A stretch of DNA of 64,000 bases from Arthrobacter sp. C9C5 (GTDB lineage: Bacteria > Actinomycetota > Actinomycetes > Actinomycetales > Micrococcaceae). The stretch covers positions 33,259 to 97,258 of the forward strand of contig NZ_JABFMX010000016.1 in the NCBI RefSeq assembly GCF_013359735.1. Direction: 5' to 3'. Positions 29,464-37,463 of this stretch are shown in pieces (within the stretch, counting starts at the first letter, position 1; every line of letters begins with the position of its first letter). The position numbers were made by a program, and so were the translations under genes. The notes under the pieces are model-generated. The model did no database searches. It saw only the letters and a program-made list of their open reading frames with translations, and had not been told where the DNA came from.

Positions 29464-30709
29464 GGATCCGCTGCGGTCCCGGACGCCTTCGCCGCTTGGG
29501 CCGCGCCGGGGCGGATTGTTGCCGGAGGGCCGGCAGCCCGTCATCATCGCGGCGTTGCGGACCCCGGTCTGCCGGGCCCACGGCGCGCTAAAGACGTTCC
29601 AGGCCCACGAGCTGCTGGCGCCGGTATTGCGCCGCCTGCTGGCCGACGCGGGTGTTGCACCGGACCAGGTGACGGACGTCGTGGTCGGGAACGCGGTGGG
29701 CGGCGGCGGCAATGTCGCCCGGCTGGCGGCACTCGAGGCCGGGCTGGCCGTGAGCGTTCCCGGACTGACCGTGGACCGGCAGTGCGGGTCCGGCCTGGAC
29801 GCGATCGTGCTGGCATCCCGGCTCGTCGCGTCCGGCGCCGAATTCGGCGAGGGTTTCGGCGGCGGAGGCGTGTATCTCGCCGGCGGGGTGGAGAGCATCA
29901 GCACCGCACCACTGCGGGCCAGGCGCGGCGCCGACGGCGAGCCCCAGTTCTTCAGCCGCGCCCAGTTTGCCCCTGGCAGCATCGGCGACCCGGACATGGG
30001 CGTGGCCGCCGAGAACGTCGCCGCCTGCCATGGCATTGCGCGGCAACGGCAGGACGACTTCGCGCTGCGCAGCCACCGTCGGGCGCTCGACGCCGCAGCG
30101 GCCGGAACCTTCGCAGCCGAGACCGTCGCGCTGCCCGGGCCCGATGGTCCCGTGGGCTGCGACGACGGCCCGCGCCGCTCGCTGACCCCGGCGCTGCTGG
30201 CCCGGTTCCCTGCTGCGTTCGTCGCCGGCGGGACCGTGACCGCGGGCAACTCCTGCTTCGACGCGGACGGGGCAGCCGCCGTCGTGATCACCTCGCTGGC
30301 CCGCGCGCGCCAACTCGGCGCCCGCGACGGCCTGCTGGTCCTCGGGGCGGACACCGCGGGCGTGGAGCCGGCGCTGCTGGGGATGGGGGCGGCCGCCGCC
30401 GCGGAGCGCCTCCTCGCGAATACCGGCGTCGCGGCCGGGGACCTCGGGCTGATCGAGTTCAACGAGGCGTTCGCATCCCAGACCCTGGCATGCCTCGATC
30501 ACTTGGGCATCGACCCGCAACGCGCCAACCTCCACGGCGGCGCCCTCGCCCTGGGGCACGCCTACGGGGCGTCCGGCGCCGTGCTCGTGACCAGGTTGCT
30601 GGCCCAGGCCCGCCGGGAGCCCGTGAATGGCAGGCTGGCCCTGGCCATGATCAGCATCGCCGGCGGGATGGGCGCCGCTGCACTGTTCGAATACCGCTCG
30701 CTCCGGTAG
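29435..30709 (+). CDS. Thiolase-family protein (acetyl-CoA acetyltransferase-like), one catalytic Cys replaced
   Basis: A 424-residue thiolase fold. The nucleophile cysteine is present (VDRQCGSGLDA, about residue 117), as are FNEAFASQTLA and the histidine motif LALGHAYGASG. The second catalytic cysteine, normally in a CIGGG-type motif near the C-terminus, is serine here (AMISIAGGMGAAALFEY, about residue 407). That cysteine is the general acid/base of thiolases, so chemistry may be altered, or the protein may act as a synthase-like or degradative variant. ATG 29435 lies inside the ligase gene; about 30 extra N-terminal residues make the true start uncertain. Confidence 0.87.
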   Translation: MIHVSGALAEDPLRSRTPSPLGPRRGGLLPEGRQPVIIAALRTPVCRAHGALKTFQAHELLAPVLRRLLADAGVAPDQVTDVVVGNAVGGGGNVARLAALEAGLAVSVPGLTVDRQCGSGLDAIVLASRLVASGAEFGEGFGGGGVYLAGGVESISTAPLRARRGADGEPQFFSRAQFAPGSIGDPDMGVAAENVAACHGIARQRQDDFALRSHRRALDAAAAGTFAAETVALPGPDGPVGCDDGPRRSLTPALLARFPAAFVAGGTVTAGNSCFDADGAAAVVITSLARARQLGARDGLLVLGADTAGVEPALLGMGAAAAAERLLANTGVAAGDLGLIEFNEAFASQTLACLDHLGIDPQRANLHGGALALGHAYGASGAVLVTRLLAQARREPVNGRLALAMISIAGGMGAAALFEYRSLR

Positions 30710-30715
30710 TGCCCG

Positions 30716-31006
30716 GGGGACATGCCCGTACTTCGGTTCGGGGATTGGACACGTCCGGTGCGCCAACCTGCCGGACATGCCCATTCTTCGGTTCGGGGAC
30801 TGGTCATAGTGCGGACATGTCCAGCCCCCACGGCCAAGGGAGGGCATGCACCTCCGTGAGGCGCAGCAGGGAACATGGCCGGTGCCTCGAACCGCGGAGC
30901 ATGCCCACTCCTAGCTGCGAAGCGTGGACATATTGGTGATATGCCCACTGCACAGGACCAGGAAAGGGTATGTGCCGCCGTGGTCCGCAGCAAGGGGCAT
31001 GTCCAG
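30716..31006. repeat. Repeat array A: degenerate GGRCATGYCC palindromes
   Basis: The 340-bp gap between thiolase and bioN (convergent genes) holds about eleven copies of a CATG-centred palindrome. Clear copies are GGACATGCCC at 30718 and 30773, GGACATGTCC at 30813, GGAGCATGCCC at 30896 and GGGCATGTCC at 30995; degenerate ones lie at 30747, 30842, 30870, 30926, 30938 and 30966. Starts are mostly 26-30 bp apart. Two 31-bp segments beginning at 30718 and 30773 are nearly identical (about 28 of 31). A hairpin at 30924-30948 matches one at 39483-39507. No protein-coding gene is convincing here. The remaining 43 bp to bioN hold nothing clear. Confidence 0.8.
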
Positions 31007-31049
31007 TGCACCGAGCCGCGGCACGAAACCTGCACGGGCCCGCACGGCT

Positions 31050-31700
31050 TCAGCCCTCGCGATCCTCGTGATCGTCCCCGTCGTCGGCCTCGCCCAAACC
31101 GCGGGCCGCCAGGGCATCGCCGGTCTGTCGGGCGAATGCCACCGTAGTGATGAAGACCGGCAGCACCAAGGCGCGGGGGTTCCGTTCCAGGCCGCGGGCC
31201 CGGGCCGAATCGCGGACATCGGCATAGGCGCCCGCGATGAACGGGATGCTGCGCAGCATGATGGCAATTGTCAGGGCGAACCGCTCGGGATCGGCGCCGA
31301 ATCGGCGAAACGGCCGGGCCAGCGAGGCTACGCCGTCCAACAGCGACTGGACCTGCGTGGTGGCCGTCAGGATTGCCGCCGCCACCACGCAGACCAGAAC
31401 GTTCAACACAATCCGCGCGGCAACCGGGCCATCCAGCTGCCACCACTGGAACAAGCCGATCACCGCCAGCACGGGCAGGATAGGCCGGACAGCCCGGAAC
31501 AGCCTGCGGACACCGGCCCCGCTGAGCAGAAAGACCCCGCACAGCACGCCGAGTCCCGCTGCCGCCGCGGCCCAGTCGGCAACGAGAAACGATCCCATCC
31601 CGCACGCCAATACCAGCAAGAACTTCAGCCACAGGGGAGTCCGGTGCACCAAAGAGGTGCCCGGTACATAGTTGGCGAGCAGGAAGCCATGGCCCCTCAT
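31050..31700 (-). CDS. bioN: ECF transporter transmembrane (T) component, biotin type
   Basis: A 216-residue EcfT-family membrane protein that couples the ATPase to the substrate-binding subunit. The N-terminal motif VPGTSLVHRTPLWLKFLLVL is typical, and the C-terminal cytoplasmic coupling helices contain DVRDSARARGLERNPRALVL with the Ala-Arg-Gly signature and RQTGDALAARGLGE. About five hydrophobic segments precede these. The ATG at 31700 overlaps the bioM stop by 4 bp, giving bioY-bioM-bioN as one unit. Confidence 0.9.
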   Translation of the reverse strand: MRGHGFLLANYVPGTSLVHRTPLWLKFLLVLACGMGSFLVADWAAAAAGLGVLCGVFLLSGAGVRRLFRAVRPILPVLAVIGLFQWWQLDGPVAARIVLNVLVCVVAAAILTATTQVQSLLDGVASLARPFRRFGADPERFALTIAIMLRSIPFIAGAYADVRDSARARGLERNPRALVLPVFITTVAFARQTGDALAARGLGEADDGDDHEDREG

Positions 31701-32455
31701 GGCTGCGCCGTGTCCCCGTCGGCGCCCCGCACCCCGGCGCCCCGCACGTCGGCGGCTTCTACCGCGCACAGCACCCGGTAGTGTTCGACGGCGGCGGCCG
31801 CCCCGCCGTCGAACACGATCTTGCCCTCATCCACCACCAGCACCCTGTCCAGATCGAGCGCGAGGTCGAGGTCGTGGGTCGACAGGATGATCTGCTGATC
31901 GAGCTCCGCCAGGGTACGGCGCAGCAGTTCCCGGTTCCGCAGGTCCAGCAGGGTGGAAGGCTCGTCCAGTATCAGGATGTCCGGGTTCACGGCCAGCACC
32001 GCAGCGAGGGCGACGAGCTGCCGTTCGCCGCCGGAGAGCTCGTACACACTCTGGTCCGCCAGCGCCAGCAGCCCAAACCGTTCGAGGCAGGCCTCCGCCA
32101 GGGCACGCCGTTCGCCGGCGTTCCGCACCGAGCGGCGCAGCGATAATTCGACGTCTTCGCGCCCGGTCGGCATCACGAGTTGCGAGAGCGGATCAGTGAA
32201 GACGAAGCCGACTCGGCGGCGGACAGCGCGGACATCCCGGACCGTATCGAAACCTGACACCGCCACCGCACCGGAACTCGGTGCGACGAGGCCGTTGAGC
32301 ATCCGGAGCAGGGTGGATTTGCCCGAGCCGTTCGCCCCGATGACGCCGACGCGGCGTTCAGTCAGCGTCAGGGACACCGGTTCGAGCAGGGTCTTGGGCT
32401 CCGGGCGGCCGTCGACGGCTACCCGGACGGCCGCACCGTCGAAGACGATACTCAC
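31697..32455 (-). CDS. bioM: ECF transporter ATP-binding (A) component, biotin type
   Basis: ATPase of the biotin ECF importer, 252 residues. Walker A VIGANGSGKSTLLRMLNGL, Q-loop area RVGFVFTDPLSQLV, signature VYELSGGERQLVALAAVL, Walker B ILILDEPSTLLD and H-loop ILSTHDLDLAL. The TDP segment after the Q-loop and the small size fit EcfA/BioM. GTG 32455 overlaps the bioY stop by 4 bp. The C-terminal tail of about 25 residues is acidic and variable. Confidence 0.9.
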   Translation of the reverse strand: MSIVFDGAAVRVAVDGRPEPKTLLEPVSLTLTERRVGVIGANGSGKSTLLRMLNGLVAPSSGAVAVSGFDTVRDVRAVRRRVGFVFTDPLSQLVMPTGREDVELSLRRSVRNAGERRALAEACLERFGLLALADQSVYELSGGERQLVALAAVLAVNPDILILDEPSTLLDLRNRELLRRTLAELDQQIILSTHDLDLALDLDRVLVVDEGKIVFDGGAAAAVEHYRVLCAVEAADVRGAGVRGADGDTAQP

Positions 32456-33159
32456 GCGCGTCCGGCTGCCTCGCCGGCCAAGTGGACGCGCCGGATGCGC
32501 CGGACCAGCAGGTCAGGGAACGCCTTGTGCAGGGCGAGGGCGACGGTCACGGCGAGGATGTTCTTGATGACGTCGCCCGGGTAAAAGGCCAGGTCGGCCA
32601 GGAAGGCCGCGGAGAGACTGAGCTTGGCATTGAGCATCATGCCGAGGATGCCCAGCCCGTGGACAAAGACGATGCTGCTAACCATGGCGGCGCAGAAGAG
32701 CAGCACAGCCCGGAACTTCGCGGAGTGCTCCGCCGTGCGGCGCATCACGACGACGGTCAGGGCGCCGACGGCAGTGGCCGCCAGCAGGAAACCGAAAATG
32801 TAGCCGGCCGAAGGTCCCGCCAGGACACCCAGCCCGCTGCGCCCGCCGCTGAAGATCGGCAGCCCGGCGAAGCCCAGCAGGAGGTACAGGCCCACGGCAG
32901 CGAAGGCGCGGCCCGGGCCGAGCGCGAGTCCGGTGAGCATCACGGCAAGAGTCTGCAGGGTGATCGGCACACCCAGGCCGCCCACTGGGATTGCGGCAAT
33001 GAGGGCAGAACCCGCGACAATCGCCGCGAACACCGCGATCAGCGCGAGGTCGGTCGCATCCCAGCGGCTGCGGCGGCTCTGGCGCGGGGCCTCCGGGGCG
33101 CTGCTTCCAGGGCTTGCTGCGGGGGTGGTGCCGGTGACGGCATTGTCGGTGTTGCTCAT
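32452..33159 (-). CDS. bioY: Biotin transporter substrate-binding subunit BioY
   Basis: S-component of the biotin ECF transporter, 235 residues, six membrane helices. Characteristic parts: VPITLQTLAVMLTGLALGPG, AVGLYLLLGFAGLPIFSGG, LAGPSAGYIFGFLLAA and FYPGDVIKNILAV. Together these define BioY. A 40-residue Ser/Ala/Pro-rich N-terminal tail precedes the first helix. ATG 33159 follows CAGGAAACAGC. It is the first gene of bioY-bioM-bioN. No BirA or BioQ operator could be recognised upstream. Confidence 0.94.
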   Translation of the reverse strand: MSNTDNAVTGTTPAASPGSSAPEAPRQSRRSRWDATDLALIAVFAAIVAGSALIAAIPVGGLGVPITLQTLAVMLTGLALGPGRAFAAVGLYLLLGFAGLPIFSGGRSGLGVLAGPSAGYIFGFLLAATAVGALTVVVMRRTAEHSAKFRAVLLFCAAMVSSIVFVHGLGILGMMLNAKLSLSAAFLADLAFYPGDVIKNILAVTVALALHKAFPDLLVRRIRRVHLAGEAAGRA

Positions 33160-33456
33160 GCTGTTTCCTGTCGAGTGGTGGGGCCGGGGTCTCACTTCCG
33201 ACGATACGGCCGTGGCAACCCCGCCATTTTGTAGGCCTTCCACTAAGCGGCGGCCCGCTCGCTGGACGACCCCGCCAAAGGGAGGCTGCGCTGGCGGTCG
33301 CGGGCCGCCGTCGTCCGCCGCGTTCCCCGATGTCACCCGGCAGGGGAGGTGCCGGTAGACTTGTAGAGGCCGAACTCTTGGCCAAACTGCCCCGGCCCCG
33401 TCCAGACTCCATCCGTTGTGCCGCGGCGTTCCCTGTTGTGAAAGGCCTTAGCTGCA

Positions 33457-35055
33457 TTGATTACCGTCCAGGATCTCGAACTGCGCGCCGGCGCCCGTCT
33501 GCTTATGGACCAGGTGAGCTTCCGGATCGACAAGGGAGACAAGATCGGCCTCGTCGGCCGTAACGGTGCAGGCAAGACCACACTCACCCGCGTCCTGGCC
33601 GGCGAGGGCCTGCCCGCCGCCGGTAAGGTCACCCGCAGCGGCGAAATCGGCTACCTGCCGCAGGACCCGCGCACGCCGGACATGGAACAGCTGGCCCGGG
33701 ACCGCATCCTGTCCGCCCGCGGCCTCGACATCGCGGTCGGCAAGCTCCGCGTGGCACACGAAGAGATGGCCAGCGAGGACGCCAACGTCCAGCGCAAGGC
33801 GATGAACCGCTACGACCGGCTGGAATCCGAGTTCCTCGCCGCCGGCGGCTACGCGGCCGAGGCCGAGGCCGCAGCGATCTGCTCAAACCTCGCCCTGCCG
33901 GACCGGCTGCTGAACCAGCCGCTCAAGACCCTCTCCGGCGGCCAGCGCCGCCGTGTGGAGCTGGCCCGCATCCTGTACTCCGACGCCGAGACGATGCTCC
34001 TCGATGAGCCCACCAACCACCTCGACGCCGATTCCATCGCCTGGCTCCGGGAGTTCCTGAAGAACCACCAGGGCGGCCTGATTGTGATCAGCCACGACAC
34101 GGAACTGCTTGAGGCCACGGTGAACAAGGTGTTCCTGCTGGACGCCAACCGCGCGCAGATCGACTTCTACAACATGGACTGGAAGCGCTACCTGACCCAG
34201 CGCGAAACGGACGAGCGTGCCCGCAAGCGCGAACGCGCCAACGCCGAAAAGAAGGCCCAGGTCCTGATGGACCAGGCCAACAAGATGCGCGCCAAGGCCA
34301 CCAAGGCCGTCGCCGCTCAGAACATGGCCAAGCGCGCCGAACGCCTCCTCGGCGGCCTCGAAGCGGTCCGCGAGAACGACCGCGTGGCCGCCCTGCGCTT
34401 CCCGGACCCCTCGCCCTGCGGCAAGACCCCGCTCACCGCCGACGGCCTCAGCAAGTCCTACGGTTCGCTGGAAATCTTCACCGACGTCGACCTCGCGATC
34501 GACCGCGGCTCCAAGGTGGTCATCCTCGGCCTCAACGGTGCCGGCAAGACCACGCTGCTGCGCATGCTCGCCGGCGTCGACAAGCCCGACACCGGGGAAG
34601 TGATCCCCGGCCACGGACTGAAGGTCGGCTACTACGCCCAGGAGCATGAGACGCTCGACGTCGACCGCACCGTGCTGCAGAACATGCGCTCTGCCGCGCC
34701 CGACATGAACGACTCCGAGGTCCGCGGCATCCTCGGTTCGTTCCTGTTCTCCGGCGACGACGTCGACAAGCCCGCCGGCGTGCTCTCCGGCGGCGAGAAG
34801 ACGCGGCTGGCGCTGGCCACCATCGTCGCGTCGAGCGCCAACGTGCTGCTCCTCGATGAGCCCACCAACAACCTCGACCCGGCCAGCCGCTCCGAAATCC
34901 TGGGCGCGCTGCGCAACTACACCGGCGCGGTTGTGCTGGTGAGCCACGACGAGGGGGCCGTCGAAGCGCTTAATCCCGAGCGTGTCGTGCTGCTGCCCGA
35001 CGGCGTCGAGGACCTCTGGAACGAGGACTACCTGGATTTGATCACGCTGGCGTAG
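33457..35055 (+). CDS. ABC-F family ATPase (ribosome-associated type)
   Basis: A 532-residue soluble protein with two ABC ATPase domains. First half: VGRNGAGKTTLTRVL, TLSGGQRRRVELARIL, TMLLDEPTNHLDADS. A linker of about 85 charged residues (RETDERARKRERANAEKKAQ) follows. Second half: LGLNGAGKTTLLRMLAGV, VLSGGEKTRLALATIV, VLLLDEPTNNLDP. No membrane segments, which is typical of ABC-F translation factors (EttA/Uup-like). The start is TTG 33457; the 297-bp region upstream carries a possible -10 (TAGACT, 33354-33359) and is otherwise featureless. The exact ABC-F subfamily is not resolved. Confidence 0.92.
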   Translation: MITVQDLELRAGARLLMDQVSFRIDKGDKIGLVGRNGAGKTTLTRVLAGEGLPAAGKVTRSGEIGYLPQDPRTPDMEQLARDRILSARGLDIAVGKLRVAHEEMASEDANVQRKAMNRYDRLESEFLAAGGYAAEAEAAAICSNLALPDRLLNQPLKTLSGGQRRRVELARILYSDAETMLLDEPTNHLDADSIAWLREFLKNHQGGLIVISHDTELLEATVNKVFLLDANRAQIDFYNMDWKRYLTQRETDERARKRERANAEKKAQVLMDQANKMRAKATKAVAAQNMAKRAERLLGGLEAVRENDRVAALRFPDPSPCGKTPLTADGLSKSYGSLEIFTDVDLAIDRGSKVVILGLNGAGKTTLLRMLAGVDKPDTGEVIPGHGLKVGYYAQEHETLDVDRTVLQNMRSAAPDMNDSEVRGILGSFLFSGDDVDKPAGVLSGGEKTRLALATIVASSANVLLLDEPTNNLDPASRSEILGALRNYTGAVVLVSHDEGAVEALNPERVVLLPDGVEDLWNEDYLDLITLA

Positions 35056-35086
35056 GCCTCTCCTCCGGGCTTGCCTACGCGCCTCG

Positions 35087-35151
35087 CGCGGTCCATTTGC
35101 CGCGTGCTCGCTCGTCCCTCGCTTAGACGCACGCTACGCAAATGGGCCGCG
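35087..35151. repeat. Long imperfect hairpin between ABC-F and ybaK
   Basis: CGCGGTCCATTTGC at 35087-35100 pairs with GCAAATGGGCCGCG at 35138-35151 (13 of 14, the exception being a possible G-U pair in RNA). An inner GCGTG/CACGC pairing extends the stem. It lies in the 152-bp gap between convergent genes and may be a bidirectional terminator or a REP-like element. Confidence 0.5.
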
Positions 35152-35207
35152 TTCGTCGCTCTCACGGATGTCACCGTTGCGCTAGCGGTCATGTCGCCAC
35201 TGCGGGA

Positions 35208-35675
35208 TTACCGTACCTGGAGTTCTTCGGCGTTGGTGATGCGGTGGAGTTCTTGGTAGGTGATCGAGAACATGGAGTTGTGGTCTCCCGCGCCGGCCCA
35301 GAGGGTGGGGTGGGCTGCCAGGGAGTCGTCGAGGAGGGTCCTGATCTTTTCCGGGTGGCCGAGCGGGGCCACTCCGCCTACGCGCTGGCCGGTGTGCAGC
35401 AGGACGAAGTCGGGATCCGCGCGGCGGATTTTCCCTGACCCGAGGCGGGCTGCCACCTTGCGGACGTCCACCTTGGCTGCCCCGCTGGCCAGGATCAGCA
35501 GCGGAGCGCCGTCCAGGTTGAACACGAGGCTGTTGGTGATCGCCGCGACGTCGCAGCCCAGGGTAGCGGCCGCCGCTGCCGCCGTCGGGACTGCCGAATC
35601 AAAGACGGCCACAGTATCCGCGGCGCCGGCCGCGAGGAGCGCGCGCCGGACGTTCGCTACGGCGTCGGGGTCCAT
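35208..35675 (-). CDS. YbaK/EbsC-type aminoacyl-tRNA deacylase
   Basis: A 155-residue protein of the YbaK/ProX editing family, which removes wrongly attached amino acids such as Cys from tRNA-Pro. Motifs: CDVAAITNSLVFNLDG near residue 41, ILASGAAKVDVRKVAARLG with the catalytic-type lysine, and TGQRVGGVAPLGHPEKIRTL with the GVxPxG element. Its stop faces the ABC-F gene; SURF1 lies 11 bp upstream in the same direction. The exact tRNA substrate is unknown. Confidence 0.9.
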   Translation of the reverse strand: MDPDAVANVRRALLAAGAADTVAVFDSAVPTAAAAAATLGCDVAAITNSLVFNLDGAPLLILASGAAKVDVRKVAARLGSGKIRRADPDFVLLHTGQRVGGVAPLGHPEKIRTLLDDSLAAHPTLWAGAGDHNSMFSITYQELHRITNAEELQVR

Positions 35676-35686
35676 GCTGTGCTCCT

Positions 35687-36565
35687 TCAGAATCCCTGGG
35701 CGTCCAGGATGGCGTCTTCCTCTTCCTCCGCGGTGGCAGTTTTCCGCTTCCGGGGGACAGCATGACGGCGGGGCGCCGGGTTGCTTGCGTGCAGGTACGC
35801 GCCTTCGGCCGCCTGGGTCTCCGCGTCCTCCGCATCAATTGCGGCGTTCCGGGCCTGCTGGCGTGCTGCGTAGCCGAAGCCGACAAACATGAGAACGCCG
35901 AAGGCAAACCACTGTAGCGAGTAGGACAGGTGCGTGCCCTCCTCGGTGGAGGGTTTGGGGAAGCCGACGGGCATGTCCGCTACCGGCGGGGTTTCCGAGG
36001 CCAGCTGGCCGTAGGCCCCGGTGAGGAGGGGGTACCCGAGCTGGGACGAGTAGGCGGCGAGGTCGATCGACGCGAGCTGGCCGTCCGGGGCGCCGCGCTG
36101 CAGTTCAGGCTCGGAATGCTTGAGCCGGGCAACCACCGTGACCTCGCCCGTGGGCGGGGCAGGAACCGAGTCGGGGCTGCCGGGGGTCTTGTTACCGATG
36201 GGCAGCCAGCCGCGGTCAATCACGACCGTGTCGCCGGAGTCCAGCTTGAAGGGGACCACCACTTCGTAGCCCGGCTGGCCGTTGAGCGGGCGGTTGCGGA
36301 CAATCCGCTGGCCGGCCTCGTCGTAGCGGCCGTGCAGCTCCACCTGGGTCCATTCGCGGTCCGCGTCCAGCTTGATGAACTGGTTCCGGGCGTCCGCGAA
36401 GGGGATCGGGGTGGCCGAATAATTCGACACGACGCGATTGATCTCCGCGAGGGTCTCCGCCCGGCGGTCCATCTGCCAGCGGCCCAGGAGCACGCAGGCG
36501 GTAGCGAAAATGGCGGCCAGCAGCAGGTAGCCCAGCCACTTGCTGGAGAAAAGGAAGCGGTACAT
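35687..36565 (-). CDS. SURF1-family cytochrome oxidase assembly protein
   Basis: A 292-residue membrane protein with two helices flanking a periplasm-side domain, as in SURF1/Shy1, an assembly factor for haem a-containing oxidase. The first helix is WLGYLLLAAIFATACVLLG; the domain has QPGYEVVVPFKLDSGDTVVI and DRGWLP. The second helix (SYSLQWFAFGVLMFVGFGY) is followed by a long charged tail of about 65 residues. It directly abuts the small gene upstream (no gap). The presence of ctaA and ctaB in the window fits its role. Confidence 0.92.
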   Translation of the reverse strand: MYRFLFSSKWLGYLLLAAIFATACVLLGRWQMDRRAETLAEINRVVSNYSATPIPFADARNQFIKLDADREWTQVELHGRYDEAGQRIVRNRPLNGQPGYEVVVPFKLDSGDTVVIDRGWLPIGNKTPGSPDSVPAPPTGEVTVVARLKHSEPELQRGAPDGQLASIDLAAYSSQLGYPLLTGAYGQLASETPPVADMPVGFPKPSTEEGTHLSYSLQWFAFGVLMFVGFGYAARQQARNAAIDAEDAETQAAEGAYLHASNPAPRRHAVPRKRKTATAEEEEDAILDAQGF

Positions 36566-36862
36566 TCAGCCGGCCCTGCCCGGGGCGACAGTCGAGGCGG
36601 CGCCGTCCCCGGAGCCGCCCGCGGCTTCGTCACTGGTGCTGTGCAACGGAAGGGTTTCCTTCCACAGCCCCCGCGTCTGGAGATAATCCTCCAGCCAGGC
36701 CCGGTGCTCCGGACAGGCGAGCCAGATCTTGCGCCGCTCCGGGGTGTGGATCTTGGGGTTGTTCCACAGCAGCTGCCACTCGGCGTGCGCGCGGCACGCC
36801 TTGCGGGAGCACAGCGCGCTGGCAGGCTCGGCCGTGGGGCCGGCCAAGTCAAAAATGTTCAT
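36566..36862 (-). CDS. Small conserved actinobacterial protein with Cys/His motif
   Basis: A 98-residue protein of unknown function. The central part has CSRKACRAHAEWQLLWNNPK, then RRKIWLACPEHRAWLEDYL; the two cysteine pairs and histidine suggest a small metal-binding site. The C-terminal 30 residues are Gly/Ser-rich and probably disordered. Relatives are found beside SURF1 or DUF3099 genes in actinobacteria and have sometimes been labelled acetone carboxylase, which the sequence does not support. It overlaps the upstream DUF3099 gene by 4 bp. Confidence 0.8.
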   Translation of the reverse strand: MNIFDLAGPTAEPASALCSRKACRAHAEWQLLWNNPKIHTPERRKIWLACPEHRAWLEDYLQTRGLWKETLPLHSTSDEAAGGSGDGAASTVAPGRAG

Positions 36863-37311
36863 GAAGCTGCCCGTCCGTGGTCTTCGTCGTCGTCAATCAG
36901 CTCGCCTTGCAACAGGGTGATGGGGACATCGCCCGCCGCCGGTCCCTGGTCCGGTGTTTCCCCGGGGCGCGGAGCGTCCAGTTCGGCCATCGGCACGTAG
37001 TCGATCAGCGATTCGCTGTGCACCTCGGCGTGGTCGCTGCCGTTGGCGATCACCACGGCAAACCACGGCAGGAACACGGCCCCGATGACAGGGAGGATCT
37101 TGAACCAGCCGTCCACCACAAACACCAGGACCAGGCAGACCATGCGGATGCCCATGGCCACGGCATACTTGATCATCCGCTGGCGCATCTCTTCCGAGTG
37201 GGCGGCGGCGGCGTCGGTGATGCTGTGGACCTCGGTTTCGCCGGAATACTCCCCGGACGTCCGCTCACCGGGTCGGTTCTTGTTTGTCACGGCTGTCAGA
37301 TCACGCTCCAT
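36859..37311 (-). CDS. DUF3099-family membrane protein
   Basis: A 150-residue protein with two hydrophobic helices in the middle (about residues 49-68 and 70-88: MVCLVLVFVVDGWF and ILPVIGAVFLPWFAVVIANG). The N-terminal region has HSITDAAAAHSEEMRQRMIK, which is typical of DUF3099. The C-terminal 55 residues are acidic. Function unknown. Gene order DUF3099-small Cys protein-SURF1 on this strand, with fabG divergent, is common in related genomes. Confidence 0.85.
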   Translation of the reverse strand: MERDLTAVTNKNRPGERTSGEYSGETEVHSITDAAAAHSEEMRQRMIKYAVAMGIRMVCLVLVFVVDGWFKILPVIGAVFLPWFAVVIANGSDHAEVHSESLIDYVPMAELDAPRPGETPDQGPAAGDVPITLLQGELIDDDEDHGRAAS

Positions 37312-37463
37312 AGGCTTCCTACAATTCTCTCACCATCGGCTGGGCCGCCCAAACAACAGGCGGCCCAGGGCGGGGCGGTGCGCGCCGGAGGCTAAGATCG
37401 GAGGCAGGAAAATCCAGCCCACCCAACGCGGTGCCAGTGAGCCGCAGAATCCCGGAGCCCAAC

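Noticed and set aside
30716..31006. CRISPR array
   Set aside because: Repeats are only about 10 bp, degenerate and palindromic, spacers are not unique 30-40-mers, and no cas gene is in the window.
30875..31147. Open frame through repeat array A, with peptide similarity to a frame at 39251-39610
   Set aside because: The peptide similarity follows from the shared DNA repeats; there is no ribosome site, palindromes are readable on both strands, and units vary in length. Kept only as a weak alternative.
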